From contig WJIO01000166.1 of the NCBI GenBank assembly GCA_014730235.1, positions 1 to 32,185 of the forward strand: a stretch of DNA of 32,185 bases, given 5' to 3'. Shown piece by piece: positions 8,203-15,822 of the stretch. The position numbers were made by a program, and so were the translations under genes. The notes under the pieces are model-generated. The model made no database searches. It saw only the letters and a program-made list of their open reading frames with translations, and had not been told where the DNA came from. The stretch comes from Candidatus Poribacteria bacterium (GTDB taxonomy: Bacteria; Poribacteria; DTPJ01; WJIO01). Every line of letters starts with the position of its first letter. Position 1 is the first letter of the stretch.

Positions 8203-9444
8203 ATGCCAGATTCTTTATTCGGGAATTTTCCAGATATTGATAAACTTTTAGAAAAATTATTAAATAATCCCTATAGATCATCAGAATTTACCAACCTGCA
8301 TATTCATACTCCTTTTTCCTTCTCTGCTTTTTCATCTGTAAGTGAAGCTGTAAAACTTGCATACGAGCAAAATATAAAAATACTGGGAATAAGTGATTTT
8401 AATACTACAAAAGGCTACAAGGAATTCACGAATCATTGTCTTAAAAGAAGGATCTTTCCAGTCTGCTGCATGGAAACCATAGCTCTATCTATTGAGGATC
8501 AAAAACAAAACATTCGATGGAACGATCCCAGTAATCCCGGGCGTATATATTTTTCAGGCAAAGGACTTAAATATCCTCTGGAAATCAGTCCTGAAACCAG
8601 TCAAAGGTTAGAAAGACTTTCAGAAGCAATGGGAAACAGAACTCATAAAATGCTGAATAAGCTTAATGAGCATCTAAAACAGGTATTACCTGATATAAAA
8701 TTAGATTATGAATATATACGGGATAATATGACTAAAGGAACTGTCAGAGAAAGACATCTGGCAAAAGCACTTCAACAATCACTATACGATAAATTTTCAG
8801 ATACAAAACAACTTAAAGAAGCAATAGCGAAATTATATGATACATCAGGAAAAGCTGATGTTAATGACAAAGTTTCAATACAAAACGAACTCCGCTCAAA
8901 TCTTTTAAAAGCTGGTAAAGTTGCCTTTGTGGAGGAAAAACCCGAATCTTATCTGAGTATGGAAGAAGCCAAAAACCTGATGCTGGATATGGGTGGAATT
9001 CCATGTTATCCGGTTCTGGCTGATGACTCAAAAGGTGAACTAAATGAAGCTGAAAAAACTCCTGATTATCTTTGCGATCAACTCCTTGATAAAGGCATAT
9101 ACTGCGTAGAATTTATCCCAACGCGCAACCGGATAGAACTTCTTAAAGATTACGTTTCTGTATTCAGGGATAATGGAATTATAATGGTTGCAGGAACAGA
9201 GCATAATACACCTAAAATGGAATCCATGGTTCCCATGTGTAAGGGTGATGTTCCGATGGACGAGGAGTTGAAAGAAATTTTCTGGAAAGGTGCTTGTATT
9301 ATAGCAGGTCATCAATTCCTTATAAGTATAAATGAAGATGGATTTGTGGATAACAATGGAGAAAGAACAATAAAAGATAATTCACAGCTTGAATCCCTGG
9401 GAGAAGCTGTTGTTTCTTATTATATGGAAAATACGAAGGAGTGA
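8203..9444 (+). CDS. PHP-domain protein (predicted metal-dependent phosphoesterase)
   Basis: A 413-residue cytoplasmic protein. The PHP signature is clear near the N-terminus: NLHIHTPFS (His33, His35), GISDFNT (Asp65) and METIAL (Glu91). Near the C-terminus, VEFIPTRNR and AGTEHNT (with a conserved His) complete the metal-binding set expected of PHP proteins, which usually carry two or three metal ions and hydrolyse phosphate esters. The middle (~125-260) is a mostly helical, charged insertion. An AGAGG site precedes the start. The stop lies 10 bp before the aldolase/dehydrogenase start, so the two are surely co-transcribed, and a role in removing phosphate from a sugar-phosphate intermediate, or in its regulation, is an inference. 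It is not a histidinol phosphatase of usual size (about 270 residues) or a polymerase PHP domain. Confidence 0.8.
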   Translation: MPDSLFGNFPDIDKLLEKLLNNPYRSSEFTNLHIHTPFSFSAFSSVSEAVKLAYEQNIKILGISDFNTTKGYKEFTNHCLKRRIFPVCCMETIALSIEDQKQNIRWNDPSNPGRIYFSGKGLKYPLEISPETSQRLERLSEAMGNRTHKMLNKLNEHLKQVLPDIKLDYEYIRDNMTKGTVRERHLAKALQQSLYDKFSDTKQLKEAIAKLYDTSGKADVNDKVSIQNELRSNLLKAGKVAFVEEKPESYLSMEEAKNLMLDMGGIPCYPVLADDSKGELNEAEKTPDYLCDQLLDKGIYCVEFIPTRNRIELLKDYVSVFRDNGIIMVAGTEHNTPKMESMVPMCKGDVPMDEELKEIFWKGACIIAGHQFLISINEDGFVDNNGERTIKDNSQLESLGEAVVSYYMENTKE

Positions 9445-9454
9445 GGTAAGTATT

Positions 9455-11518
9455 ATGGCATCTGAATATAAATGGGAAGATTTTCATTGGGCAAAGATGG
9501 ATGATCTGGATATAATAGTTTCCATATCCAGATTTTACGGTAGCGATCCGGATTTTCTTCTGGCTGGCGGCGGTAATACATCCATGAAAGACGATGATAC
9601 TCTATACATCAAAGCTAGCGGCTACAGTCTGGCCAATATTGACAGAGATGGATTTGTACCCATGGATCGGGAAAGAGTCCGGGATATATTAAACAAATCC
9701 TACAGCAGAAATAGTGAAGAACGTGAAGAGGAAGTAAAAAATGACATGATGGATGCCAGAACTGATAAGGAAAGCGATAAACGTCCATCAGTGGAAACCA
9801 TGTTCCATGAACAAATAAGATATAAATTCATATTACACACTCACCCAAGCCTTATAAATGGATTGACATGCGGCAGAGATGGTGAAGATATAACAAAACA
9901 ACTTTTTGGTAATGATGCCATATGGGTCGAATATGCACCGGGTTATGAACTGGCAAAAAAAGTTCAAAAAGCACTGGCAAAATACAGGAAAGAAAATGAC
10001 GATAAAGAACCAATAATGATAATTCTGCAAAATCACGGTGTTTTTGTAGGTGCAGATAATCCTCAGCAAATCAAAGCTATCATGGATGGTTTAGTAGCTG
10101 GTTTAAAAGCCTACATGCAGCAGAGAAAATATAAATCTGTGTTTGGCAAATTATTACCGGATTTCCCGGAAGAAGTATACTGGGATGAAAAGTTGAAAAA
10201 GTTAGCACCGGCAATCAGGGGAATTATAGGCAGTAATGATGCAGAAAACCCACTACCTGTTGTAACTTTCTGTGACTCTGACATGGTTCTGGAATTTGTC
10301 TTATCCGAAAATGCAGAGGAGCTTTCTCAGGAAGAACCCTTTACACCGGATCATATAGTCTATTACAAACGTAAACCCATCTGGATTTCCCGTGACCCGG
10401 ATGAAGATGATCTGGAAGTTGTTATATCTGATATCGAAAAAAATGTTGATAAATTCATAAAACAATTTGGTTACACACCGCGTATAATTCTGATTCAAGG
10501 TTTAGGTCTATTTGGAATTGGTAATACTCGTAAAGACGCGGAAACCGCAGTTGCCCTTTATGAAGATAATTTACAGATTTTAAAAAATACATCTGCCTTT
10601 GGTGGTCCACATTTCATGACTGGCAGACAGGCCAGGTTTATTGATGAATGGGAAGTTGAACGTTACCGCCGAAAGATTGGAGGCACTGAAAGCGCTGGCC
10701 GAGTTGCGGGAAAAGTTGCAATCGTAACTGGCGCAGCCCAGGGGTTTGGCGAAGGAATAGCCAGAGATTTAGCCGCTCAGGGTGCATACATAGTTATTGC
10801 TGATATAAATCTGAAAGGCGCACAGGAACTGGCTGATGAATTCAACCAGCAGTATGGACAGGGAAAATCCATTGCCATAGAAACCAATGTCACTGATGAG
10901 GATTCTGTGGCAAATATGGTTACTCAAGCGGTGAAAACCTACGGCGGAATAGACATATTTGTAAGTAATGCAGGTGTTTTAAGGGCCGGAAGTGTTAAAA
11001 CTTTGTCCTTGAAGGATTTTGAATTTGTCACGAAAGTCAATTACATCGGCTATTTTATTGGTGTTAAGCATGTCTCACCAATAATGGCAAATCAACGTAA
11101 ATGCAATCCTGATTATTCTGCTGATATAATCCAGATAAATTCAAAGTCGGGCCTTCAGGGAAGCAATAAAAACGCCGCTTATGCCGGGAGTAAATTCGGT
11201 GGCATCGGACTGACTCAGAGTTTTGCATTGGAGCTTGCGGAAGATATGATCAAAGTCAATTCCATATGTCCGGGTAACTTCCTGGACGGTCCTTTGTGGT
11301 CAGACCCGGATCGCGGGCTTTTTGTCCAGTATCTAAGGACGGGTAAAGTTCCCGGTGCAAAGACAATCGAAGATGTAAGAAAAGCCTATGAGGATAAAGT
11401 TCCTATGGGCAGGGGATGTACCGTTGCTGATGTTATGCACGCTATTTACTATGTTATTGAGCAACCATACGAAACCGGTCAGGCCATCCCTGTTACCGGT
11501 GGACAATTGATGAGATAA
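9455..11518 (+). CDS. Bifunctional class II aldolase / short-chain dehydrogenase (RhaEW-type)
   Basis: ATG 9455 is the chosen start, with GAGG eight bases upstream; the reading frame extends further up into the previous gene but without a ribosome site. The product is 687 residues, the usual size of fused rhamnulose-1-phosphate aldolase/L-lactaldehyde dehydrogenases such as RhaEW of Bacillus. Residues 1-~400 are a class II aldolase/adducin domain with the phosphate-binding AGGGNTS (37-43) and zinc ligands in HTHP (His128, His130) and NHGVF (His194). Residues ~415-687 are a short-chain dehydrogenase: VTGAAQGFG nucleotide loop (~423-431), SNAGV, and the YAGSK catalytic pair (Tyr576, Lys580). 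The fusion would split a ketose 1-phosphate and oxidise or reduce the aldehyde. Substrate may be rhamnulose-1-phosphate or a related deoxy-ketose phosphate; no rhamnose isomerase or kinase is present here. Confidence 0.85.
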   Translation: MASEYKWEDFHWAKMDDLDIIVSISRFYGSDPDFLLAGGGNTSMKDDDTLYIKASGYSLANIDRDGFVPMDRERVRDILNKSYSRNSEEREEEVKNDMMDARTDKESDKRPSVETMFHEQIRYKFILHTHPSLINGLTCGRDGEDITKQLFGNDAIWVEYAPGYELAKKVQKALAKYRKENDDKEPIMIILQNHGVFVGADNPQQIKAIMDGLVAGLKAYMQQRKYKSVFGKLLPDFPEEVYWDEKLKKLAPAIRGIIGSNDAENPLPVVTFCDSDMVLEFVLSENAEELSQEEPFTPDHIVYYKRKPIWISRDPDEDDLEVVISDIEKNVDKFIKQFGYTPRIILIQGLGLFGIGNTRKDAETAVALYEDNLQILKNTSAFGGPHFMTGRQARFIDEWEVERYRRKIGGTESAGRVAGKVAIVTGAAQGFGEGIARDLAAQGAYIVIADINLKGAQELADEFNQQYGQGKSIAIETNVTDEDSVANMVTQAVKTYGGIDIFVSNAGVLRAGSVKTLSLKDFEFVTKVNYIGYFIGVKHVSPIMANQRKCNPDYSADIIQINSKSGLQGSNKNAAYAGSKFGGIGLTQSFALELAEDMIKVNSICPGNFLDGPLWSDPDRGLFVQYLRTGKVPGAKTIEDVRKAYEDKVPMGRGCTVADVMHAIYYVIEQPYETGQAIPVTGGQLMR

Positions 11519-11549
11519 TTAATTTTAAAATATCAGGAGATAGATTATT

Positions 11550-13193
11550 ATGATACCAGATAAACAGACAGCAGTTCAGCTTGTAGGCCCGGATGAACTG
11601 GTGCTGAATACTGACAAGGAAGTATATAAACCAGGCCCTTATCAGGTTCTTGGAGAAGTAGAAGCCGTTGGCCTGTGCTTTTCGGATATGAAACTTCTGC
11701 ATGCCTTTACCGGACATCCCCGCAAAGGCCCTATTGTAGAAGGTATAGAACCGGAAGTCCTGAATGAAATCCCCAGCTATGTTCCCGACGAACTTCCCAC
11801 TGTTCCCGGTCACGAAGTTGTGGTAACAATCGTTGCTGTAGGTGATAAAGTAGAGGAATTCAAGGTTGGCGAAAGATACCTGGTGCAAACCGATTACCGT
11901 CATCTTCCTACGGATGGAAGTAAAGCCGCCTTTGGTTATAACTTCGAAGGTGCTTTACAGCAATATGTCCTTATGGATACCAGAGTCATTGTTGCACCAG
12001 ATGGTGAATCTTTCCTGCTTTCAGTTACAGAAGAACCCAGCGCGTCTGCCATCGCCCTTTCCGAACCATGGGCATGTGTAGAGGATTCCTATAACAGCAA
12101 AGAACGTCAGACAATAAAAAAAGATGGCAAGACCCTGATTGTTAAGGAGGGTAAAGGTTTCGATCCTGAGAATATTCTGCCATCAAGTGCAAAACCAGCG
12201 GAAGTTGTAGCTGTTGGTCTTGATGGAGATGAAATTAAATCCATAAAAGCTAACGTCACCTTAGCAGATGAAGTTCCTGATGATATCTTTGATGATATTA
12301 TATACATGGGAAGCAGCAAAGAAACAGTGGAAATTCTGGACAGCAAACTGGCAGACCGGGGGTTAATGAATATAGTAACAGGCGGCGAAAAATTCGGTGA
12401 ACCTGTGATGATTGACGTGGGTAGAATCCACTACGGCGGAACGCGCTATATTGGCAACACCGGTAAAAAAGCTGCTGACTCATACAAACATATTCCAGCT
12501 ACAAGCGAAGTTCCAGCCGGTGCTGATATTCTTGTAGTAGGCGCTGCCGGACCCATGGGAACTATGCATGTTATCAGGGATATAGCGTTACCTGAACATC
12601 CAAAGTCTATTGTAGGATCAGATATTAACAGCGAACGTCTGGAAATTCTGAAAAATTCTGTAAAAGAAGCTGCTGAAAGCAAGGGTATTGAATTTATAGC
12701 CCACAATCCCAAAGAAAGCGGAAATTATGAAGGAAAAGCCGATTACGCAGTATTTCTGCCCCCGCTTCATGTATTACTTCCTCCAGTATTGTATAACCTG
12801 AAACCTAACGGCGTTTTGAATATTTTTGCCGGTATAAAATCAGGTACTCAGGCCCCTGTTGATATGGATAATTATACCGAAAATAACCTTTATATGATTG
12901 GTACAAGCGGATCAACTGTAGAGGATATGCGTATTGTCCTGGCGAAACTTGACAGTAAATCCCTGGATACAAACTCTTCTGTTGCGGCAATATCAGGTAT
13001 GAAAGGTGCTATAGAGGGTCTTAAAGGGGTAGATTCCCAGAGATTCTATGGCAAGGTGGTGGTTTATCCCCAGATTCCTGATATGGAGCTTATTGAACTG
13101 CCGGATCTTGAAAAGGTTATGCCAGAAGTGGCAAAGCATCTGAAAAACGGTGTATGGACAAAAGAAGCCGAAGAGGCTTTGTTAAACAAATAA
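11550..13193 (+). CDS. Zinc-type medium-chain alcohol/polyol dehydrogenase with a second Rossmann-like segment
   Basis: A 547-residue protein, about 200 residues longer than ordinary medium-chain dehydrogenases. Residues 1-180 form the catalytic domain: GLCFSD (Cys43), PGHEV (His88, Glu89) and SEPWACV (Glu172, Cys176). The four-cysteine structural zinc lobe is missing, as in sorbose-1-phosphate-reductase-like members. Residues ~215-303 look like the second half of a nucleotide-binding domain (DDIIYMGSSKETVEIL, then IDVGRIHYGGTRYIG). After that comes a complete Rossmann domain starting ILVVGAAGPMG (327-337) with the acidic residue GSDIN (Asp358) expected to hold NAD. It follows the aldolase/dehydrogenase by 31 bp, behind AGGAGA, so it should act in the same sugar pathway, probably on a sugar or polyol, perhaps phosphorylated. 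Confidence 0.75.
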   Translation: MIPDKQTAVQLVGPDELVLNTDKEVYKPGPYQVLGEVEAVGLCFSDMKLLHAFTGHPRKGPIVEGIEPEVLNEIPSYVPDELPTVPGHEVVVTIVAVGDKVEEFKVGERYLVQTDYRHLPTDGSKAAFGYNFEGALQQYVLMDTRVIVAPDGESFLLSVTEEPSASAIALSEPWACVEDSYNSKERQTIKKDGKTLIVKEGKGFDPENILPSSAKPAEVVAVGLDGDEIKSIKANVTLADEVPDDIFDDIIYMGSSKETVEILDSKLADRGLMNIVTGGEKFGEPVMIDVGRIHYGGTRYIGNTGKKAADSYKHIPATSEVPAGADILVVGAAGPMGTMHVIRDIALPEHPKSIVGSDINSERLEILKNSVKEAAESKGIEFIAHNPKESGNYEGKADYAVFLPPLHVLLPPVLYNLKPNGVLNIFAGIKSGTQAPVDMDNYTENNLYMIGTSGSTVEDMRIVLAKLDSKSLDTNSSVAAISGMKGAIEGLKGVDSQRFYGKVVVYPQIPDMELIELPDLEKVMPEVAKHLKNGVWTKEAEEALLNK

Positions 13194-13206
13194 GGTTTTT
13201 AATCAT

Positions 13207-13344
13207 CTATACTTTCGCACTTTTTATATATCAAAACGGTAAATACAGATTTCATAAGGGTTCTTGGGTTTTAGTAGGGGCACGGCATGCCGTGTCCTTA
13301 CAAGCGCATAAATAATATGTCTTTTAAAAAGTGCGAAAGTATAG
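13207..13344. mobile_element. 138-bp MITE-like element with perfect 20-bp terminal inverted repeats
   Basis: CTATACTTTCGCACTTTTTA at 13207-13226 is the exact reverse complement of 13325-13344. The flanks TAATCAT (13200-13206) and TAATTAT (13345-13351) match at six of seven positions and could be a worn target duplication; alternatively, the TA inside each end could be a Tc1/IS630-type TA target. The interior contains GGGTTCTTGGGTTTTAGT (13258-13275), related to the other repeat ends, and the 14-bp palindrome CACGGCATGCCGTG (13281-13294). There is no coding capacity, so movement would need a transposase elsewhere. The element sits 13 bp after the dehydrogenase stop codon. Confidence 0.65.
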
Positions 13345-13378
13345 TAATTATGTAATAGTTAAAAAATGAAAGATATGT

Positions 13379-13410
13379 GGTTCTTCCGGGTTTAGTGAGA
13401 TTATAATTGA
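13379..13410 (+). repeat. Dispersed-repeat end (copy D)
   Basis: GGTTCTTCCGGGTTTAGTG matches 8049-8067 (one change) and the left end of the 24.5-kb element. As in copy A it is followed by TATAATTGA and then a -35-like box (TTGATA at 13407-13412). With TACATT at 13430-13435, 17 bases on, this could be a weak promoter, but its start point would fall inside the terminator stem. No palindromic centre is visible next to this copy, so it may be a solo or decayed end. Confidence 0.5.
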
Positions 13411-13438
13411 TATTCATTTTTTAAAAAATTACATTATG

Positions 13439-13468
13439 AAAAAGGCTTAGGAAATAATAAGCCTTTTT
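13439..13468 (+). terminator. Rho-independent terminator-like hairpin
   Basis: An 11-bp perfect stem (AAAAAGGCTTA at 13439-13449 with TAAGCCTTTTT at 13458-13468) and an 8-base loop GGAAATAA; the descending arm ends in five Ts. It should end the 8203-13193 operon. It lies only 26 bases before the ATG at 13495, so it may also reduce readthrough into the URO-D genes or act as a leader hairpin. The A-run gives some activity on the minus strand as well. Confidence 0.75.
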
Positions 13469-13494
13469 GTCCATTTGATAAACGGGAGAAAATC

Positions 13495-14610
13495 ATGACA
13501 TCTCAGGAGCGTTTTCTGGGTATAATGGAATATAAGCCTGTGGATAGAGTTCCCAACTGGGAACTGGGAGTCTGGCCCCAGACCCGGGAAAGATGGCTCA
13601 GGGAAGGACTTCCCAAAGATAAATTTACATGGAACTGGTTTTTCAGGGAAGATGCCATAGACCTGGATTATCGAGAGTTTATACCAATACACATGGGCAT
13701 GAAGCCAGCTTTTGAATCAAAGGTTATAGAAGAAACAGAGCGATATCAGATAATCCAGCATGCTGATGGACGGATAACAAAAGCCCTGAAAGAAGGTTCT
13801 ATTGGTGGGGCAAGAATGTCTATGGATCAATATCTGCGTTTTCCTGTGGAAAATCTGGATGATTTCCGGGAATTGAAAAAACGCTATGATCCAACCGATC
13901 CCGAAAGATACCCACAAAACTGGCAAGATAAAATTCCCCAATGGAATAACCGGGAGCATGTTCTGATCCCAGGGCTTAACTGCTGTACCGGTTTTTACGG
14001 TGTGGCAAGGAACTGGGTAGGAACGGAAAACCTTTCCCTGGCTTTTTATGATCAACCAAAGCTCTGTGAGGAGATGTTTGAATTTATTGCCGATTTTGTA
14101 ATTGCGGTAACTACTCCCATATTAAAAGAGGTAAAGTTTGACTACTTCAACTTTTTTGAAGACCTGGCCTTTAAATCCGCGCCCCTTGTAGGCCCGAAGT
14201 CCTTCAGAAAATTCATTTTTCCCCATTACAAACGCACCATAGAACACCTTAAAAAACACGGGGTGCGATATATAAGTCTGGATAGTGACGGTAATACGGA
14301 AGTACTTATTCCTATGTTTCTGGAAATGGGTGTGGATGCCCACTGGCCCTTTGAACGGGCGGCTGATATGGATCCTATTCGTATAAAAAAGCAATACGGA
14401 AAACAACTGCGTGTATGGGGCGGTGTGGATAAAAGGGAAATAGCTAAAGGTAAAAAATATATTGACGGTGTTATGCGCGAACTTGCTCCATTGATTGAAA
14501 ATGGAGGATTTATACCGACTCTGGATCATACCTTCCCTCCAGATATATCCTGGGACAACTTCTGTTATTACATTGAGCAGAAAATGCGCCTGTTGGAAGG
14601 TAAAATTTAG
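13495..14610 (+). CDS. Uroporphyrinogen-decarboxylase-like protein (URO-D superfamily), first of two
   Basis: A 371-residue soluble protein with the TIM-barrel URO-D pattern: an N-terminal RFLGIMEYKPVDRVPNWE opening, a central GPKSFRKFIFPHYKRTIEHL helix region, the strand YISLDSDGN, and near the end LRVWGGVDKR and GGFIPTLDHTFPPDISWDNF. These match the methylcobamide:CoM methyltransferase (MtaA/CmuA) branch rather than HemE: the HemE N-terminal arginine signature RPVWxMRQAGR is absent. LDHTFPPDIS, with its His, is where zinc-type MtaA/CmuA members hold a metal ligand, but the usual HxCG is not seen, so methyl transfer is uncertain. GGGAG at 13484-13488 sets the start. A 21-bp gap separates it from a second URO-D gene, so they form a pair. 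Function unknown; not a haem gene. Confidence 0.8.
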   Translation: MTSQERFLGIMEYKPVDRVPNWELGVWPQTRERWLREGLPKDKFTWNWFFREDAIDLDYREFIPIHMGMKPAFESKVIEETERYQIIQHADGRITKALKEGSIGGARMSMDQYLRFPVENLDDFRELKKRYDPTDPERYPQNWQDKIPQWNNREHVLIPGLNCCTGFYGVARNWVGTENLSLAFYDQPKLCEEMFEFIADFVIAVTTPILKEVKFDYFNFFEDLAFKSAPLVGPKSFRKFIFPHYKRTIEHLKKHGVRYISLDSDGNTEVLIPMFLEMGVDAHWPFERAADMDPIRIKKQYGKQLRVWGGVDKREIAKGKKYIDGVMRELAPLIENGGFIPTLDHTFPPDISWDNFCYYIEQKMRLLEGKI

Positions 14611-14631
14611 AATTAAAGGGAATATTATATT

Positions 14632-15822
14632 ATGAATCATTATCAGAGAATGATAAATACGATTGCCGGAGAATATACAGACCGGATTCCCTGGGCTCCC
14701 CGTATGGATTTGTGGTATATAGCAAATCGTTCTCGTGGTACGCTACCTTCTGAATTTGTAAGGTTAAACACTGTTGAAATATCAGAACTGCTGGATGTTG
14801 CATGTCATGCTGTCAGGGCGGATTATACACTTCCCGGTGCCCGCGATCTCTCCCTGCGGGGATTGGGAATGGACAATCATCCGGATTATCCATTTCGTAT
14901 AGAACTCAAGGGTTTGCCAGTAAAATTCAGCGATGACGGCGTGGATATGAAAACCCTGATCTCTACCTCAAAAGGTGAAATATTTACCCATTTGCATAGA
15001 AATCCCGATATGACAAAAGCAGGTATATCAATTCCCTTTGTAAAATCCTACGCCATAGAAAATCCTGATGATATACAGGCTTTAATGCGGGTGTTTCAGC
15101 ATCTTGAGGTAATTCCAAATCCTGAGGGTTATGCCGATTTCCACAAGCGTATAGGTCAACAAGGAGTCGCTGTGGCCAGCGGTCCTATAGCAGCATCACC
15201 CATGCATCTTATCCTGCATGAACTTATGCCTATGGATAGATTCTTTTATACATACGCAGACAATCGAAATATTCTATGCCAGCTTGCCAGCAGCATGGAG
15301 GAATTCTTCCATAAGCTTCTGGATGTCCTTGTTAGTTCTGATGCTGAGGTGGTATTCTGGGGAGGTAATTATGACCAGGATTTGACCTGGCCCACTTTCT
15401 TTCAAAAAGAGATCACTCCCTGGCTCAGTAAAGTAAGTGAAAGATTGCATTCGGTTGGTAAGTATCTGTTGACCCATACAGATGGCGAAAATAAAGCTCT
15501 TATGCCATATTATAAAGATTGTGGTTTTGATGTGGCTGAATCAGTATGTCCTGCACCAATGACTCAATGCAGTCTAAAAGAAATCCGACATGGTATGGGG
15601 GAAAATATTACTGTCTGGGGCGGTATACCTTCTGTGGCACTTTTGGAAGGCTCTATGGACGAAGCCGAATTTGATGATTATCTGGATAAAATGTTTTCTG
15701 AAATTGGCAGTGGTAGGCGTCTGATTCTAGGAGTATCGGATAACGTTCCTCCGGATGCAAAGCTGAAGAGGTTTAAAAAAATAAAAGAACAGATTGAGGA
15801 TTTTGGTTCTGTATCAAATTAA
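14632..15822 (+). CDS. Uroporphyrinogen-decarboxylase-like protein, second of two
   Basis: A 396-residue member of the same superfamily as its neighbour, but clearly divergent from it. The opening HYQRMINTIAGEYTDRIPWAPR is the family start; the middle has VFWGGNYDQDLTWPTFFQKEI, followed by LSKVSERLHSVGKYLLTHTDGE (a helix, then a strand with His/Asp) and DVAESVCPAPMTQCSLKEI. The end has ITVWGGIPSVALLEGSM and RLILGVSDNVPPDAKLKR, the family's last barrel strands. THTDGE and SVCP could supply metal ligands, as in corrinoid-dependent methyltransferases, but no corrinoid-binding protein or activator is nearby. AAAGGGAA lies nine bases before the ATG. Its stop codon overlaps that of the convergent methyltransferase gene, so transcripts from the two strands must meet here. 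Confidence 0.78.
   Translation: MNHYQRMINTIAGEYTDRIPWAPRMDLWYIANRSRGTLPSEFVRLNTVEISELLDVACHAVRADYTLPGARDLSLRGLGMDNHPDYPFRIELKGLPVKFSDDGVDMKTLISTSKGEIFTHLHRNPDMTKAGISIPFVKSYAIENPDDIQALMRVFQHLEVIPNPEGYADFHKRIGQQGVAVASGPIAASPMHLILHELMPMDRFFYTYADNRNILCQLASSMEEFFHKLLDVLVSSDAEVVFWGGNYDQDLTWPTFFQKEITPWLSKVSERLHSVGKYLLTHTDGENKALMPYYKDCGFDVAESVCPAPMTQCSLKEIRHGMGENITVWGGIPSVALLEGSMDEAEFDDYLDKMFSEIGSGRRLILGVSDNVPPDAKLKRFKKIKEQIEDFGSVSN

Larger units (their letters stand above)
13194..13494. other. Intergenic stretch with a MITE-like element, a repeat end and a terminator
   Basis: These 301 bases hold no believable gene. In order they contain a 138-bp element with perfect 20-bp inverted ends (13207-13344), a copy of the dispersed-repeat end GGTTCTTCCGGGTTTAGTG (13379-13397), an AT-rich segment with a weak promoter-like pair, and a strong hairpin with a T-run (13439-13468) 26 bases before the next start codon. 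Confidence 0.8.

Noticed and set aside
14122-14640. 172-residue minus-strand reading frame
   Set aside because: It lies antisense to the URO-D gene, is Phe/Tyr/His-rich, and has no recognisable domain.
13495-15822. Haem biosynthesis uroporphyrinogen decarboxylase (HemE)
   Set aside because: Both proteins lack the N-terminal RPVWxMRQAGR motif of HemE, and no other haem gene is nearby.
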